A stretch of DNA of 64,000 nt, from contig JACDQD010000003.1 of NCBI GenBank assembly GCA_019843655.1, positions 4,094,925 to 4,158,924 of the forward strand. The letters run 5' to 3'. This DNA is from Lethocerus indicus. Taxonomy: Eukaryota; Arthropoda; Insecta; Hemiptera; Belostomatidae. Shown one piece after another: positions 1-14,600 of this stretch. Each line of letters opens with the position of its first letter. Position 1 is the stretch's first letter. The notes beneath the pieces are model-generated. The model saw nothing but the letters and a program-made list of their open reading frames with translations. It searched no databases and had not been told where the DNA came from. The translations under genes were made by a program, and so were the position numbers.

Positions 1-1625
1 TGTATGGTTGATTTTAAATGAAATTTTATTGTTTCTCACATAGTTTGTTGTAACTGTGTATTTAAAGAATATATAATAATTTTATTAGATTTCTACACTG
101 ACCAGTCTACCTGTATTTACTGTATTGTTCTAATTTATAAGATTAGGTTACATCACTAAAAAATTTCATTTATTAAATATTAGTTAAATTTTAAGCATTT
201 TATTTCTTAAACCCAATTCTTTTTTACTTTAAGTAATTAGTTAACTGATAATAACTAGTAGCTGATTTTTTCAATGTTATATTATTGACATGAAATTTTA
301 GTTTTCAATTTCAAAAGTTTTCAGTATTATATATATATATATAAAATACTGAAAACTTATTCTATATAAAATAATCCTAAACATTAAGTTTTGGAACTAC
401 TATTAAAATATAAAAAACTTGAGAATTGATTTAACTACAAAAGGGGGTAGAGCAAATTTTATTAATTTTTAAGACGCTTAAGAATATGAATGTTGAAATA
501 AAACTATGCATTACAATTAATAATATATTACTAAAAAAAGTAAAAAAATAATATAAGTAGTTAAATACTTTTGTGTTGTAAAAGACAAGAAAACTGCAAA
601 TTCCAGATTTAAACTACAAAATAAAAGGTTAAATTATATGAAATGTTTAAGCATACATAAATTAGCACAAAAGTGTTTCATATTTATTCATTAATTTATG
701 ATAACCATTCAATTAATTAATTATTGATGAGAACTGCTGTAATATCTTTCTCAACAACATTTTTCCTAATGTTTGCTATGCGTATTTTCTATAAATATAT
801 TTTCTTACATATTATGTAAATATTTTCCTAATTAGTGGTGTGTAAAAGTGATCATCAATGGCCTGAAAACATATTTTTGTATGAGAACAAGGCACTATAG
901 TAGGTCAACAACTTGAACACATTGTCTGACAAATGTCTCATGTTTTACTGTTCCAAGGAGGAAATTCAACAAATTTTACCTTTTTCTATTTCAGAAAGCT
1001 TCATGTTATAAAAAATGAATGGCTCCATCATGTTTCCAAGAATTTTTTTTGCATTTTCAAACCCTTATTTAACTCTTCTAGTTAGTTATATTCAGAGTGT
1101 TGAGCCTGAAAGTGATATTTAGCCCTAAGATTAGATCCACCTACTGCAGATGGTAAGCAACAGTTTGGGACATGGAATAATGGGAAGAACATGGATTGCT
1201 TAAAAAATAATTACATAAATACAGTGAGATATTATATTTTACCAAAATGAATATCGATCACATCAAATATTGGAAATTGAGTATACACAATCATTATTCT
1301 TGATTATTACACAACAGTTACTGTGACAAAATAAATACATTTTTCTTAGAAATAATCAGAGAAAAAAATGATTAAATAAATACAAAAATTGCATTAGAGG
1401 TACTTTTCCCGTCTAATGAATTTTACAATCAGATTACTTTAAATTGCTATGGAATATGATTTAGTAAATGAAACTGTACTTAATACCCCCACCAAAAACT
1501 ACAGTCTTCAAAACGAAAAAAAACAGAACAAAATTAGACTGTTGAATACACTATACTTAAAAAAAAATGGGAAAATAACACATTTGAATACAATATTAAT
1601 AAATGAACAACAAAACTTAAGTCAT
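1..1625. other. 3' flank / 3' UTR side of BI-1
   Basis: AT-rich sequence downstream of the Bax inhibitor-1 stop codon, which lies on the minus strand. It must hold the BI-1 3' UTR, but I could not pick the poly(A) site. A short (AT)n run lies near 330-343. No open frame here looks like a gene. Confidence 0.5.
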
Positions 1626-3745
1626 CTACCTCCTCTTGTTATTCTTCTTATCATTCTCCTGAAACAAACAAATATGGGCGTAAACATATTTGTAAATTGT
1701 TGATTAGGCAATTTCACAAGTTACCAAAAGTATTGCATTATTTGTTATAATTTTATGAATCATCATTTTATAATCATTATATCAGTAATTCATTATTAAT
1801 TGATAAAACATTTTATTCCTCTTTACGCAATGTTGTATACTGTCATTAATAATTTGTCATTGACCAATTTCTGAACCACGTTTAGAAAATGCTCAATCTT
1901 TAATTCATAAAAAATATATTAAAAACTATGGTAGTATTTACAACATAGAACTATGGTACCAAAAATAAACATTATTCGCTGTAAATTTAGTTTCTTTTAA
2001 TTAAACATGTACTTTAAACTTATTTTCAAAGTGTTCTCATAACAATAAGCTGACAACACTATATGAGTGAACAATGATATGAAATTTTCTATGAATCAAG
2101 TACAAAAATAGGAAAACTGAAGGGAGTATTGTACCCTTTTTAGAGAAAATGTTTGAGAAAGACATAGAAGAATAAATGGCGTAAAAGAAGTAAATCTTAT
2201 TTATAATAATGAATTTGTTAAATTCATTTAATGCTTTCAATATATTTACAAATTCAAAATCTACTTTGCCTTCATTTATTTGTCATGATAGAGAAGGAAC
2301 ACTTATTTCTCCGATGGCTCATCCCTATTTGTGATTATATACATCCATGGCATTCCAGGCGGATTACAACTGTCTGGGTGCTTAGGCACATGAGCCACAG
2401 AGACTTCAGTTTAAAAAAAAATGTAATTGCCAACCGACCTTTTGAGCAAGTATAATGAGGAGCCTCCTGAAGATGCCGATGAAATCGATGAAAAGTTCAA
2501 CAGAGTGACCGATGAAATCTTTTTCTCCCATGCGGTGTTTTTCCATTATCAGGTGGGTGTCGTACAGTACAAAGGCACACATCAAAGCCAGCCCGATGTA
2601 CAATTGAGCCTACACACAGTTACAAAAAAAGTGAAACAACTAACACTCAGAAAAACAAATTAAAGATTACGTCCACCCCCATACGCGTCTCAAAAGAACA
2701 GACCTTAACCGCAAATTTGGACTGCTGAGACCTCTATTGAAAAAGACATCAAAACTGACAGTAGACAACAAACTTACAATATACAAAACCATTTTAAAAC
2801 CGACACGGACTTACGGAATAGAGCTATGGGGTTCCGCTAGGAAATCCAACATCACCCGCATCCAGAGATTCCAATCAAAAGTCCTTCGTACCATCCTTAA
2901 TGCTCCCCGGTATGTTTCTAACCGAACAATCCATAATGACCTCAACATTCCTACAGTCGACAAAGTCGCAAAATCACGCTTCCTTAAATTCCACTCCCGC
3001 CTCTCCCCACATCCGAACCCACTCGTTCAGTCCCTTTCTTCTTCTACCCATCCACTGTCCCCACCACGACGGCTCAAACGCCACTGGCCCAGAGATCACC
3101 TCGGGCAGTAATTAAATCATGTCAAAAGCGCCATCACTGGGTGGTTTCTTTGTCGGGACTAACACGCGGAAATAAATACTTGTATTAATTGCACCCATAA
3201 CTGTATAGGTTGATTGTGCAAAAATAAAAACAGTTAAAAAAAAAAAGATTACGTCCGAGAACTGTGTCAGAATCGCGAGGCTGTGCGACCCAGAATGTCA
3301 TCAGTGTTGTGTAAGTTATGTGCAATTTAATACCTGGAAGAGAATAGGCGACCTGATGAAAATGCTGGCGACGGCTGAGAACAGAAGAGCGGTGACAGTT
3401 GTAGAAATGATACCGCCCAAGAAGAGCCACGACCCGCGCTTGGCCAGCAGTGCCGAAATGCTGAACGAAATGAATATCAAGCTGGTACCGAAAAATGCTG
3501 TCGGCAATATGCTTGGATTGATGTCGATCACTTGTTCAATCAAAGAGCCAAGGTTAAGCCCTGAAACAAAACACCTTGTGAACGCAGATACATACATTAT
3601 TATTTTTTTCTCTGTATTTATATAGCGCATATTTCACCAATCACTCTTCTTTCCTTATACTAACTTACAAACTAACATCCATAGCAGGCTCTCCTGTGCG
3701 CTACACAATGCCTGAGCCACTGAGCTCCCTACATAAATTATTAAA

Positions 3746-3787
<42 letters not shown>

Positions 3788-6700
3788 TGAATCAGTTAAA
3801 TATGATTGTTCAGTACTGGAAGAGCCATTAAAATACCAACTCCCCTTTATAATTGATCACATGAAATTGTCACAAAATAAATTATCATATAATGTAATAA
3901 AAAATAGTGGTTATCTATACCCTTTTTTTTTAAGAAAAATATTTACTTAGACATTTTTCCATGTTGAAGTAAGTATACAACTAGTAACATCTGTGTGTGT
4001 GTGCATGTGTCTGTATGACTACTGTGTGTTTGATTCTCCCACAACACAGAAGTACTTATAATTAAGCCTATCGCAAATTAAATACATTAAGTAATACTCG
4101 ATTGAAGGTATTCCTATTTGATTCTGGCATGCTGCTGATGAAGCACGTTGTCAGCATTACCCAACGCTGTTACTAAATTAATTTAGAAACACTAAAGAGA
4201 GTGAACGAAAAAGATATTTAGCTGTTTAAATTATTGTAATTTTTCCTCACAGGCATTTATAATCTTGAATTAAAACCTAGAGTCCATTAGCATTTTCTAA
4301 TTTAATCTTATTCTAGGGGCAAAAATCAAGAACACTAAAATTTGTAATGCCTGCAGTGAGAATTATATCCTCTGATAACACAGTAAATTTGTTTCATAAA
4401 CATTAATATTGATTGCTTGACAAATGTCAAGTATTGCCATTTACTGATTGCAGGGTGTATATTTCATCGAATTACAGTCAACCTGTTTACAGTGTTTCCG
4501 CATCAGGAACTTGGGGTAAGATAAGACAAGTTTTGATACTAACCGGTGCAGAACGAGAATCCCAAAAGGAGGCCGATCCTCATCTCGCGGTTGTTACCAT
4601 TATCAGGTATACAGCGCAGTGCGATCAAGAACCCGATGGATCCAAAAAAGGTCAGCAGACCGCTCGACAAAAGATTTGTATAAATGTCTATGTATGAGCC
4701 TGCGGCAGCGGCCAGCATTGACATTGTCAGACAAGCATAGACATTCTTCAAGTGGAGTCTCAAAGGCTCCTCTCTGAAAAAGAATAGATCGGAAATACTC
4801 AAATCACACGTATTAAATAGAAATACAGGTTTTCATTTGGGTTTGCCCTAACCCTTAATGGACAGAGTGGTGAGGCGTGGCTGACGCCCTCAGTACCGAC
4901 TGAAAGCTATTCCATAACATCATTAATTCAGTTACACTAAACGAGCCTCGCTATCTTAAATATAATGTATCGGGTATTCATTGTTGATGTCAACATTATT
5001 TCATGAATTGTGATGCATTGAATTAAAAATATGCTTAATATTTTGAATACGGAAAAAAATGTTAGATAAGGATTACCATTTGGTGGACATATTTACTAGT
5101 AGATAACAGATTTGTTAACCCATAAACCATAAGAAAACATGCAAATATAAATATTATTTATGTTTCACAGTCTTTCAGAGCACAATAATAGCAAATTGAA
5201 AATAAGGTTTAAAATAAAAAAAACAAATGGTATTTCATGGTGACAACTGAATATTATAGTAATATTTAAACTTTCTAACCTAAGCTTAATCCTACATTCA
5301 GATAATTTTATCTTTAAGACCATAAACAATTAAAAAAATAAATGTCTGAAATATTGAGACAAAATACAATTGAACTAATGTCTATAAATAAATATGTTTA
5401 TAAATAAATATCTGTATTTATAATCTGATAGGAGCATATCAACAATTGGCTTCATGTACCCTATGTTCTATTTACAAAATAAATAAACAACTACTTAATA
5501 ACTAAATTGAATATATACTTGGATCTATAATTCTAGACATCTATTCTGTACAAGGAATTACCAAAATTCAGTTAACAGTGATTACAAATGTTAGTAATTG
5601 TACTTTCAAATTCCAATCAACCTAAAAATAATGAAGTTAATTTTGCTAGTCAAAAGTTCCATCAGAGGCTGACATGCAACTGAATGCTGCTGGAAACAGC
5701 CAGACAACAACACTCTAGGATAACCTAAGACAAAAGTATGAGAAGGATGTTTACATAAATGAATACAAACTTTTAAAAACTGAATTCTAAAGTTTAACGG
5801 TACTTTACTGCTTTTAAGATAAGTAAAATGCTTTTAGAATGTTCGTTTCCTTACGTGTTTGTAAAGCACAATTGTAAACTAGGGTCTATTATGCACAATT
5901 TAACCTAAAGACATTAGCATTAACAGTCAGGGCATAGGTCACATGCATTTACATCTTGGGCAAGAATGGAAGAATGTTTTATAAGCTCCAATTGAATATT
6001 ATCACAAGAGGGACGATATCTATCACACACACACAAAAAAAAAACATTATTCCTCTTGACATTGAGCTTGTATTGTATAAAACAATTTAGTATTAGATCT
6101 AAAACATTATACCATCTATAAGGAAATGAAATATCTAGATATCTGATACAGCTAAACAAAAATATAAAACTTGTCTAAATAATAAATGTTATTAGTAACA
6201 TTTTCATAATTTATAAATGATATGATGCAATACTGAATAATAAATTTATTTAATTTTAGAACAGCGCAGAGAACTAACTAAACCAGTTATATTAACAATC
6301 TGATTGTCACTAACATAATATCCCAATTCCCAAATAAATCAAATATTCTATTTTAATTATACTGTAATTTTTAAATGTGCTAATATGCTAAAAAAATACA
6401 AATATGTGATATATTATATAATGTATGTATCAGTTTTACTTCAAAATATACTCAATGGAGGTTCAATATATTAACATCAATTTCTCCGATTCAATATTAA
6501 TAGTAAGGAACTTTTTCCTGAAACATGTCATTGCATCATTAAACGGCCAATTGATAAAATAAATAGATTTATTGAGAAACTAGATTTTAACCCTCCCAAA
6601 ATGAATCTGGTATGACATTATGTCATATCTGTAAGTTCACTTCTTGTCACTTAAATATAAAAACTGAAGTAAAACCAGAACCTTAAATAAGAACCTTCAA

Positions 6701-6965
6701 TAACGAATGAAAAATTTAATGATACAATATATTGTAATACTGATGCAACTTTCTTACAAGAATATTCTGTAATTGTCAATGATAAAATGAAACCAATTTT
6801 CAACTAGGTCAAATTTAACTGATTTAAAAAAATATAAATGACATCGAACAATCGTCCGACGCTGTTAACTCCTTCAAATGTAACGACCCGAAATGCATTA
6901 ATAATTGAATGAACTTACAATGTTCTGTTGAAATTTGTAAAAGATCTTATAAAAGACACCGCCAT
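1626..6965 (-). CDS. BI-1: Bax inhibitor-1 (TMBIM6 family), complete, 5 exons
   Basis: Multi-pass ER membrane protein that damps ER calcium leak and ER-stress-linked cell death (family knowledge). Coding exons, 5' to 3' on the minus strand: 6919-6965, 4544-4773, 3334-3560, 2439-2609 and 1626-1658. All junctions are GT/AG and keep frame, giving 235 aa, close to the family's usual 235-240. The start is the ATG at 6965 (MAVSFIRSFTNFNRTL). Exon 2 carries the family-like EEPLRLHLKNVYACL. Hydrophobic helices fill residues about 30-200, and the last helix is preceded by LYDTHLIMEK. The short last exon adds a basic tail (ENDKKNNKRR), as in other BI-1 proteins. The intron between exons 3 and 4 contains a LINE fragment on the other strand. 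The gene is head to head with the CUB/LDLa receptor gene. Confidence 0.95.
2662..3256 (+). mobile_element. 5'-truncated non-LTR retrotransposon (Jockey/I-like) with target-site duplication
   Basis: Lies in the BI-1 intron between exons 3 and 4, antisense to that gene. The frame 2737-3111, open from about 2690, encodes the C-terminal end of a LINE reverse transcriptase ORF, including ILKPTRTYGIELWGSA. A short 3' UTR and an A-run at about 3235-3246 follow. The 13-bp sequence AAAGATTACGTCC is present at both edges (2662-2674 and 3244-3256), which is the expected target-site duplication. Without the insert the intron would be about 140 bp. The catalytic part of the reverse transcriptase is absent, so this copy is dead. 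Confidence 0.9.
3749..3781. repeat. (AT)n microsatellite
   Basis: Pure AT dinucleotide run of about 33 bp inside a BI-1 intron. Confidence 0.95.
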
Positions 6966-8605
6966 TTTTCTTTTATTTTTCTCTTTTTACAACTCAGAAG
7001 AAACGACACAGTTTCAACGGCGGAAGACGCGACAGAATTCCTGAAATTGAACTGGTATTAGTTGAGAAAAGTGAAAACGACTAGGCGTGTCAGAACTTAT
7101 CGGCAGACTGAAATCAAAACCGATACACGAGTCAATCGTCAGACGTGTTACAACTCAGGGGGACACGTACTACGGCCTGCCCTATAACCAGTTGCCGCAT
7201 CACCGGAATAAATAACATTTACACAACCTTCTACGCATTACCGCTCAATATCTTATTTAAAACAAAAAATCTATACCAACAATTCTGATTAGTGAATTTA
7301 AAATTTTATTAAGGGGCCGTTTTTTAAATATTACAAATTTTGTTACACAATTGATTATTTTCGTATCACAAGAGCGCGCCTTTTTTATTTCGAATATATC
7401 GCCCTTTCTCTTCTCCTGAATACAATCTTGTATTTAATTCTACTATTTTGTTAGGATTCACATTTCGCAAATTTTAAGCCATTTATTCACAATTTGATAA
7501 TAAATCTCTGGGCCGCCGTAGTATATTCTTATACTCTCCTATTTGTAAATTGTACTTTTCGTTTTGCCTTTTCGAAAGCAAGTTGGAGTAATAAATGACA
7601 ATGGACTGCAATTAGTATATAATCTATTTTATTGGAGATGGATATTCTACTTTTTGGGCATTCGTATCAATTTTTTCTACCTAACAAAAAAATGTGCAAA
7701 TAAAAAAAAATCAGTTTGCTGTAGGATCCAATACCTTAGATTTGATAAATTATATAATTATTCTACAGAAATTAATGTTTATTAAGTCACAGAATATTTC
7801 TAACTTCAACATTTCTTTTAACAATTATACAATTTACATTTTGGTTGTAACAGTTATTATTATTGCATAAAGGACGAGAAGAATAAACTGCTTTTTTTTC
7901 TGAGAGAAATATCATAGGCAAACACAAAAAAAACAAATGTATTTATAATATATTTTTAAACTTATTTAGGCTAATATATAATAATATTTTTGGTATATTA
8001 TTTAAAATAGTGCACTTGGATTATGTTGTATAAAACAATATTGTGCGGTTATACTAAAACTTTTTAATATAATTTTTTATAAACCAGAAATTACTTATGC
8101 TTACAAAAAATTATTATAACTATGTTAAAAAATAACCAAACATTTCCACAAAACTAAGTCAAGTTTATGAAGGTGCAGGTAACATAAATATCAATTATGA
8201 CATTAACTCAGTACCAGGAAGGAGTTGTTCATTTTAATCTAATCTAATGCTAATATAAAATTGTAATCATGCCTTAAAATAGAAATTTAAAAACTGCCAT
8301 CACTATTAGCAAATATGAAATGTTGAAAAACTAGGTCCTACCCCCCTATAGGATTAAATGGTCCTATTTCTTCGAATAATGAAGGATTTAATTTATTTAG
8401 ACATAATAACATAAGGAATGTTCTTTTAAATCATAAATACCAGTTATATGTTACAGCAGGAAAAAATATGCTGCATTGTAAGGACACAAATTAATGATGT
8501 AATAGGTACTTGTAACACCTGAACTTGTCAAAATAGTCAGAAGCCCTAGTACAGCTGGTAATGCAATAAATGGCATTATAAGGTTTTCTTGGGCAACACT
8601 GTCCC
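6966..8605. promoter_or_regulatory. Shared upstream region of BI-1 and the CUB/LDLa gene
   Basis: 1.6-kb interval between two divergent start codons. The part nearest BI-1 (about 6960-7220) has more CpG than the AT-rich rest and probably holds the BI-1 5' UTR and promoter. I could not place a TATA box or transcription start with confidence. The 5' UTR of the plus-strand gene should lie just left of 8606. Confidence 0.5.
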
Positions 8606-11600
8606 ATGCAGTACAGGATGAGACCCTTATTTTTTGGTAGGTTTTGTTTTTTTTATTTTGATGTTAATTTTGTATGTAAATTATGAATTTGTGTTACAGT
8701 GCTAGTGTGTAAAATTATCATTTTGAATCAAAAGTAATTCCTATGTCAGAATTCAATTTCGAGAAAGTTCATTTTATGGTGTATTTCACTACTCTCAGTA
8801 TTCAATGTCATACAATATGTTCCCTTCTATCGAGGATACCTGTGTTCTGAGTGGTAGGAAATATTATTATTTCAGGAGTGTGTATTTTGGCTGTATTATG
8901 GATGAGTCATACTGTATCAATCATGCGACACGATATATGTACAAATAAACATGCAAGTCGGACTTACCTTGCGATGGGAGAAAGGGGAATAATAACTGCA
9001 AACAATGCCAATATCACCACTAATAAGGTGTGTAAAAAAATTATTACTTAATATATTGAAACATTTAATAAGAAAATTGTAATTTGCCTGCCTGTATTGA
9101 AAATATTAATTTATACCTGAAAGCTGACAATATTTTATTTTTTCTTGTTACTTGAAATTTTGTTCCCTTGGCTACACAATTAAAGTTTAATATATGAGTT
9201 GTATTTCTTTACGATAAAGTAATAGTACAACAATATTTTGAAATGTTTCTTAGCATTACACTGATCATTGCACTTTCTAAAACATAACTACGAACTGATT
9301 AAATGCATTGCCAATATATATTCCTTAAATATCCTTATTAATGTTATATTACAATAATTATTAATGTGGTCAATTCCTTTCATGTTGTATTTGCATAAAA
9401 ATGAAGAAAATGCCTTCTTCTAAGTAAATAAAAATTAGTACTTTCACAAATATAGTTACAAAGAAAATATGCATGGGAAATATTTAAAAAATTATCGCCT
9501 TATAAATTTCCATTTTAGTGTTCCCTGGTTATATTACTAGTGAATTTTTTGAGTTCATGCATCTAGGAAAAATATTCCTAATTTATTTATATATATATAT
9601 TTCTAACATTATTATGTTTAAAATACTGTGGCCGTAAACAGGGAGAAAATTCAATCCTTGTGTCTTGTAAAAAATGTAATGCTGGTTGCAGGGGAAGGTG
9701 TGATAAGTTGTTTTCAAAGGAAAATAGTTTGTACAATATTGCTGATAATAAAATTCTCAAGAATAATTTTGCAACATTTATGCAAAACCGATGACCATAA
9801 TATTATTCGGACGATTTTTCGTACAACATGACCGGTTAACAATTATATTTGCTTCCAATGTTATATTTTACTACTTTTACAACTGGGAAATATATATCTC
9901 TATGTGTTCAACTACCATGTGTCTTTATTTTTCTGAGATAGAACTACCCGAGTACTAAACTGCTCTCTCTGTAATTATATGTTCTACCTGTGTATATAAG
10001 ACAGTTAATGACTAGAGAGAATAGAGATGTTATAGCTCCTTATATTATAAAGTTTTATTATTTATTCTCTGTGTTTGCTGTCTGATACTATAATATTGTC
10101 GATTTGGATTTTGGCTGAGTGTACCAACTGTTTTATATTTTCAGTACAGAAACTAGCGATGCTGGAACGAATATTTCGTAATTCGGAAGATTATGATAAA
10201 AAACCTGTTTTATTTCGGTTTCAGACTAGTGAACCGCAAATTGAATGCAAAGTGGAATTGATTACCTGTTCGGGCTGTGTGATCTACATTAGATTCAAAA
10301 ACATTTCTCTTCCTCAAGTTTGCAATCAGACGGCCGAGTCGAATAAAACTTGTCCCTGCGACCACGTTTGGCTTACCGAACAGCCTGCGGAATCAAAAAC
10401 TACGCTCTGCAAAACGCTCGTGCCGGCCTATTCCTACAGATCACAAACAAGATTTTTGACGATCGGTTTTGTATTTTCAAACAAAAATTCGTTTATAATC
10501 GAATACGTTTCAGAACGTGAGTATTTGTTTTAATCCCAATTTATTTAATATGCAATTACATTTATACTATTATAACTTTAAATTAATTTGCGGCGTGGTC
10601 CGCTAGGGTTCAAATTAAGGTCACTCGTGCAATGTTTTGTTTGCTAGATCGATTTCGATGTAGCATTCCGTTAGTAAAGAATTCTTGTTTTATTCTTGGA
10701 ATTTTCCTGTTAATACACTGTTGAAGTTGTGAGTGTGTAAAATGACCGTAAGTGTCTAAGTATCGCAATTGTGTTTGACTAGTTTGAACTTAGGATGGAA
10801 GTGAAAATGAATGCTTCATCGAACTCATTATATTAGTAACAGAATGCTACTGGCAAATGAATGAAAATGCTACAAACAGTATCCTGAAAGCTGTCTTGTT
10901 TATTAAATCCTCCCACTATAGCTTAAAAATACTACAATGATTGTATTGGTTCCTTATAATATCCCCCATACTAATTTTTTAGTTTCATAGCTGACCCATG
11001 TAATTGGCTGTTCGGTACAAAGAGCTAAAGTGACAGCAATGACCATTTAAAGCCTGATTTCAATATGATTTTTTAGGAAACAGGCAGAAGTTATCAGGAA
11101 CTCCAGGGCAAAGTAATCTAACCTACGGGGGTGATCTGAGATCACCGTTTTTTCCTTCATACTACCCTAAAGATCTGACCGCCGAATATGCCATAAGCTG
11201 CGAGCAGAGTACAGTTAGATGCAGAATCAAATTGATTTTTACAGATTTCTTGGTTTCAACGCAATCTGTTATTGAAGTATGTTCTTTGCTTAATTTTACC
11301 AAATCCGAATTTATCGCAGGCACTCATCGAAACTATTTCAGTACACAAATGCAATACTTTCTACTGAACGTCTGCTGAAATCATAAATCTTCGTTAAAAT
11401 GCCGGTAGAGATTTATAATTATGAAGGTTGAAATAGAAATGAAAATTTATTTATATTCATTTGATTTACACACCGTCGTGTATAAATTTCATTAACTACT
11501 TCTTCAATTTAACACTTGATTGAATACATGTATCCAAAACTCCGCCTGGTATGTAGATAGATTAGGGGTGGGAAAATTGTACTAAATCTCCATTTTTATT

Positions 11601-14600
11601 TGAACCTAACTCGTATTTTTTTTCAAAAATTCAAGCTTGCCATTAGAGTGAAAGCGTGATACTTGTCCGTAACTTGCAAACGCTATTACCACTTACCACA
11701 ATTTTCATTACGAAAATAAGCGCACATAGGGCAGTGGTATAATTAAGCTGTAAAAATTCGGACAAAAAAAAACACGAAAATAAGCAAGTTTCTAATCAAG
11801 TCCAGATTTTTTGCATATGCTAATTAATCGCGAATATATTGTAATATGTATTATAGCTTTTTAAAGTCAACATTAACTGACCTTCGAACTTAACTGGCCG
11901 TTTTATGTTTTATCGTGAATTTTTTAATTTTGTTTGTTTTAAATCTTTTCATATTCATTTCTTTCAGTTCTATGATTCGACTGGGCAAAGAGTCAAAGTT
12001 AGCAGCGGTGCTAAACCTCGTCCTCCAGTCATAGTCAGCACGGGACCATCCCTGTTAGTAAGATTTTATGCAAATGGAGCTTCCGGGCTTGGATATAAAG
12101 CATCATACTATTTTTTAACAGGTAACAAGATTTCGTTTCATCTTCAAACAGTGTTGGCCACTGTTGGCCAGTGTTCTGGTTTTAAGATAGTTCTGAGATA
12201 CATGTATACAGCTAATAGTTCACTAACAGATGTCTAAGGTGAAGATAGTTACAAACATAGTTACATAGTAACATAGTTAAATTCAAATTACATTGATAGC
12301 ATATTTTTCAAAACCCTCCTAGTATAAAGATTAATAGACCATAATATTTATATTTTAACGAAACACAATGCAGCATAAAAAAACATCTAAGAAAGTATAA
12401 AATATTACTTTGTTATATAATTGAGTTAATACAACATTTTTTTTTCATTTTTTTACTCAGGTGAAGGAGATGAACGTTTTCTCATTCCAATCACAGGTAA
12501 AGTACACATGAACTTGATATTAATAATCATTTTGCTATAATTACAAAAGAAGATTACAAAAATGACTATAAAATATATGATTATAAAAATATAGTTAAAT
12601 AAGTAAATTATAATATTTTCACAAAATCTTAAATTTTTATTTTTTCAACCAATATTGAATTTAGCATTAGTATAATTAATCAAACTATTACTATAATTCT
12701 TATTAATTATTAATTATAATTACTTACTATTAAAATGTATTTCTGTTTCAGACTGTGGTGGAGAAGTTGAAAATTTTGGTGGTGGTATAACCATGATGAA
12801 TATGGTTCAGGATAATAGCACATTGAGAAAATATGATTGTGTATGGTTAATAAAACCATATAATAATTATTTAAACAAAAAGATGTTCCTTTATGTTGCA
12901 GTAGTGAACTTTCAATATATGAGTAAGTGTTGGAAACAAAATTACCTCCTAATAAAAAATAAAAGATTACGTTATTAATAATATAGTTAGTGAAAGAGCA
13001 ATATTTTTTGTACTATTATACTTAAGGGAATAGTAATATATTAATTGTAGTAATGCATTAATTGGAAGAAATCATCTGCAACAAATTAAACACAACTTTC
13101 TCTTCCCTTCTTTATAAACTAAATATTAAAAATTCAAGCTGAATATCAGAAATGATAATAATAGCACTGTATTATACATATTTTTATGTACACATAAATA
13201 TCAAACTAAAATTGCACTTATAAGCTGTCATCAAAAGAAAATTTTCACTGAACTGAATACAGCCTGTAATTAGAAAATAAAATAATAATAGTTGAATGAA
13301 TAAACAGAGAAATATGTATCATTTTTCAGTAGGGGATTCAGAAGTTAATGTCTATGAGGGGCAAACATCTGAAGGTTTGCTATTGGAGACTGTCAGTTCC
13401 CCAGTGATCAGACCAAGACCCCAACATGTAACATCTATAACCACAGGATTTTATATTTCTCTTCGAGCAACATTCACACAATCATCCCGAATGGTTATAG
13501 CATATGCAGTTTTCTCCAATATGGGTATAAACTGAAAAATGATTCTAAAAATAAGTTTTTTATTAGTATCTCAATTGGAATTGGAACTACATTGGATTGT
13601 GTAATTATTGTAAGGCTTCAGTAGGATATGATAGAGAAAAAAATTTGAATTTGGAAAGATAGATCTCTAAACTCCGTATCTTCAATTTAGTTTTCAGTCT
13701 TAGTTCTGTACATTGATAACTACAAATTATCATTCTTTTTAATATATGTTATTTTTAAAAATATTTTATAATTATTTTTTTGTTATATTTTCCTAAATTT
13801 ACTTGTGAAACAAATTTCCAGGTATGTGTATGGTTTTTGTAGTTAATTAATACATTATTGTTTTCCAGATTTCCATGTCCAGTGAATACATTTTTAAATA
13901 ACCTAAATACCTTCTTCTTGACTTATTGTCAATAAGAAAATTATATAATAACTAACTAAAAAACTTTACTTAACTATATTAAATAAAATTAGGGATTTTA
14001 TTCTTGTTAATAAATGTTACAGACTGTTTTGGTGGTGCTGATTGGTTATGCCAGAATCATAGATGCATCGCTGGACAGTTGTACTGTGATGGTTTTGACC
14101 ATTGTGGTGATAACAGTGATGAACCAGATGCATGTTCTCAAGGTAAAACAAACTGGAATTTATGCTTATTAATTATTTTTCATTATGATCTAACATTGGC
14201 TAACTGATGCAAAATAAACAGATTATTAGTATCACCTTGATAATTTATAAAACAGGCATTTAAGCTTCATGATGTACATTTAATTTTGATGTAAATATTT
14301 GATTAATCATAATGCATTTCACAGTAATTATTTAAACAAAGAAAAATATTTCCAGAATGGAATTTGGAACCTGTAGATCGGAGATGGTACTCTCATATTC
14401 CTAATTATTATTTTCCCAAAGCAGATAGATATTCTGATTTAAAAACTGCAACACTGGTATTTGTCTTGAGTAGCATTGGTAAGTATAATAATATATCAAA
14501 TAAATGTTCACAATTGTCATTATGTAGATTAATTTATTATATTTTTTACATTCATACATATTTACTGCATGCATGTTTGAAGGAAAAAGCCCTTACATGT

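Noticed and set aside
8851..8905. Start of the CUB/LDLa gene at the upstream end of exon 2
   Set aside because: The frame opens at GTG and is cut by an acceptor at 8875. Joining 8606-8636 in phase gives an ATG and a proper signal peptide.
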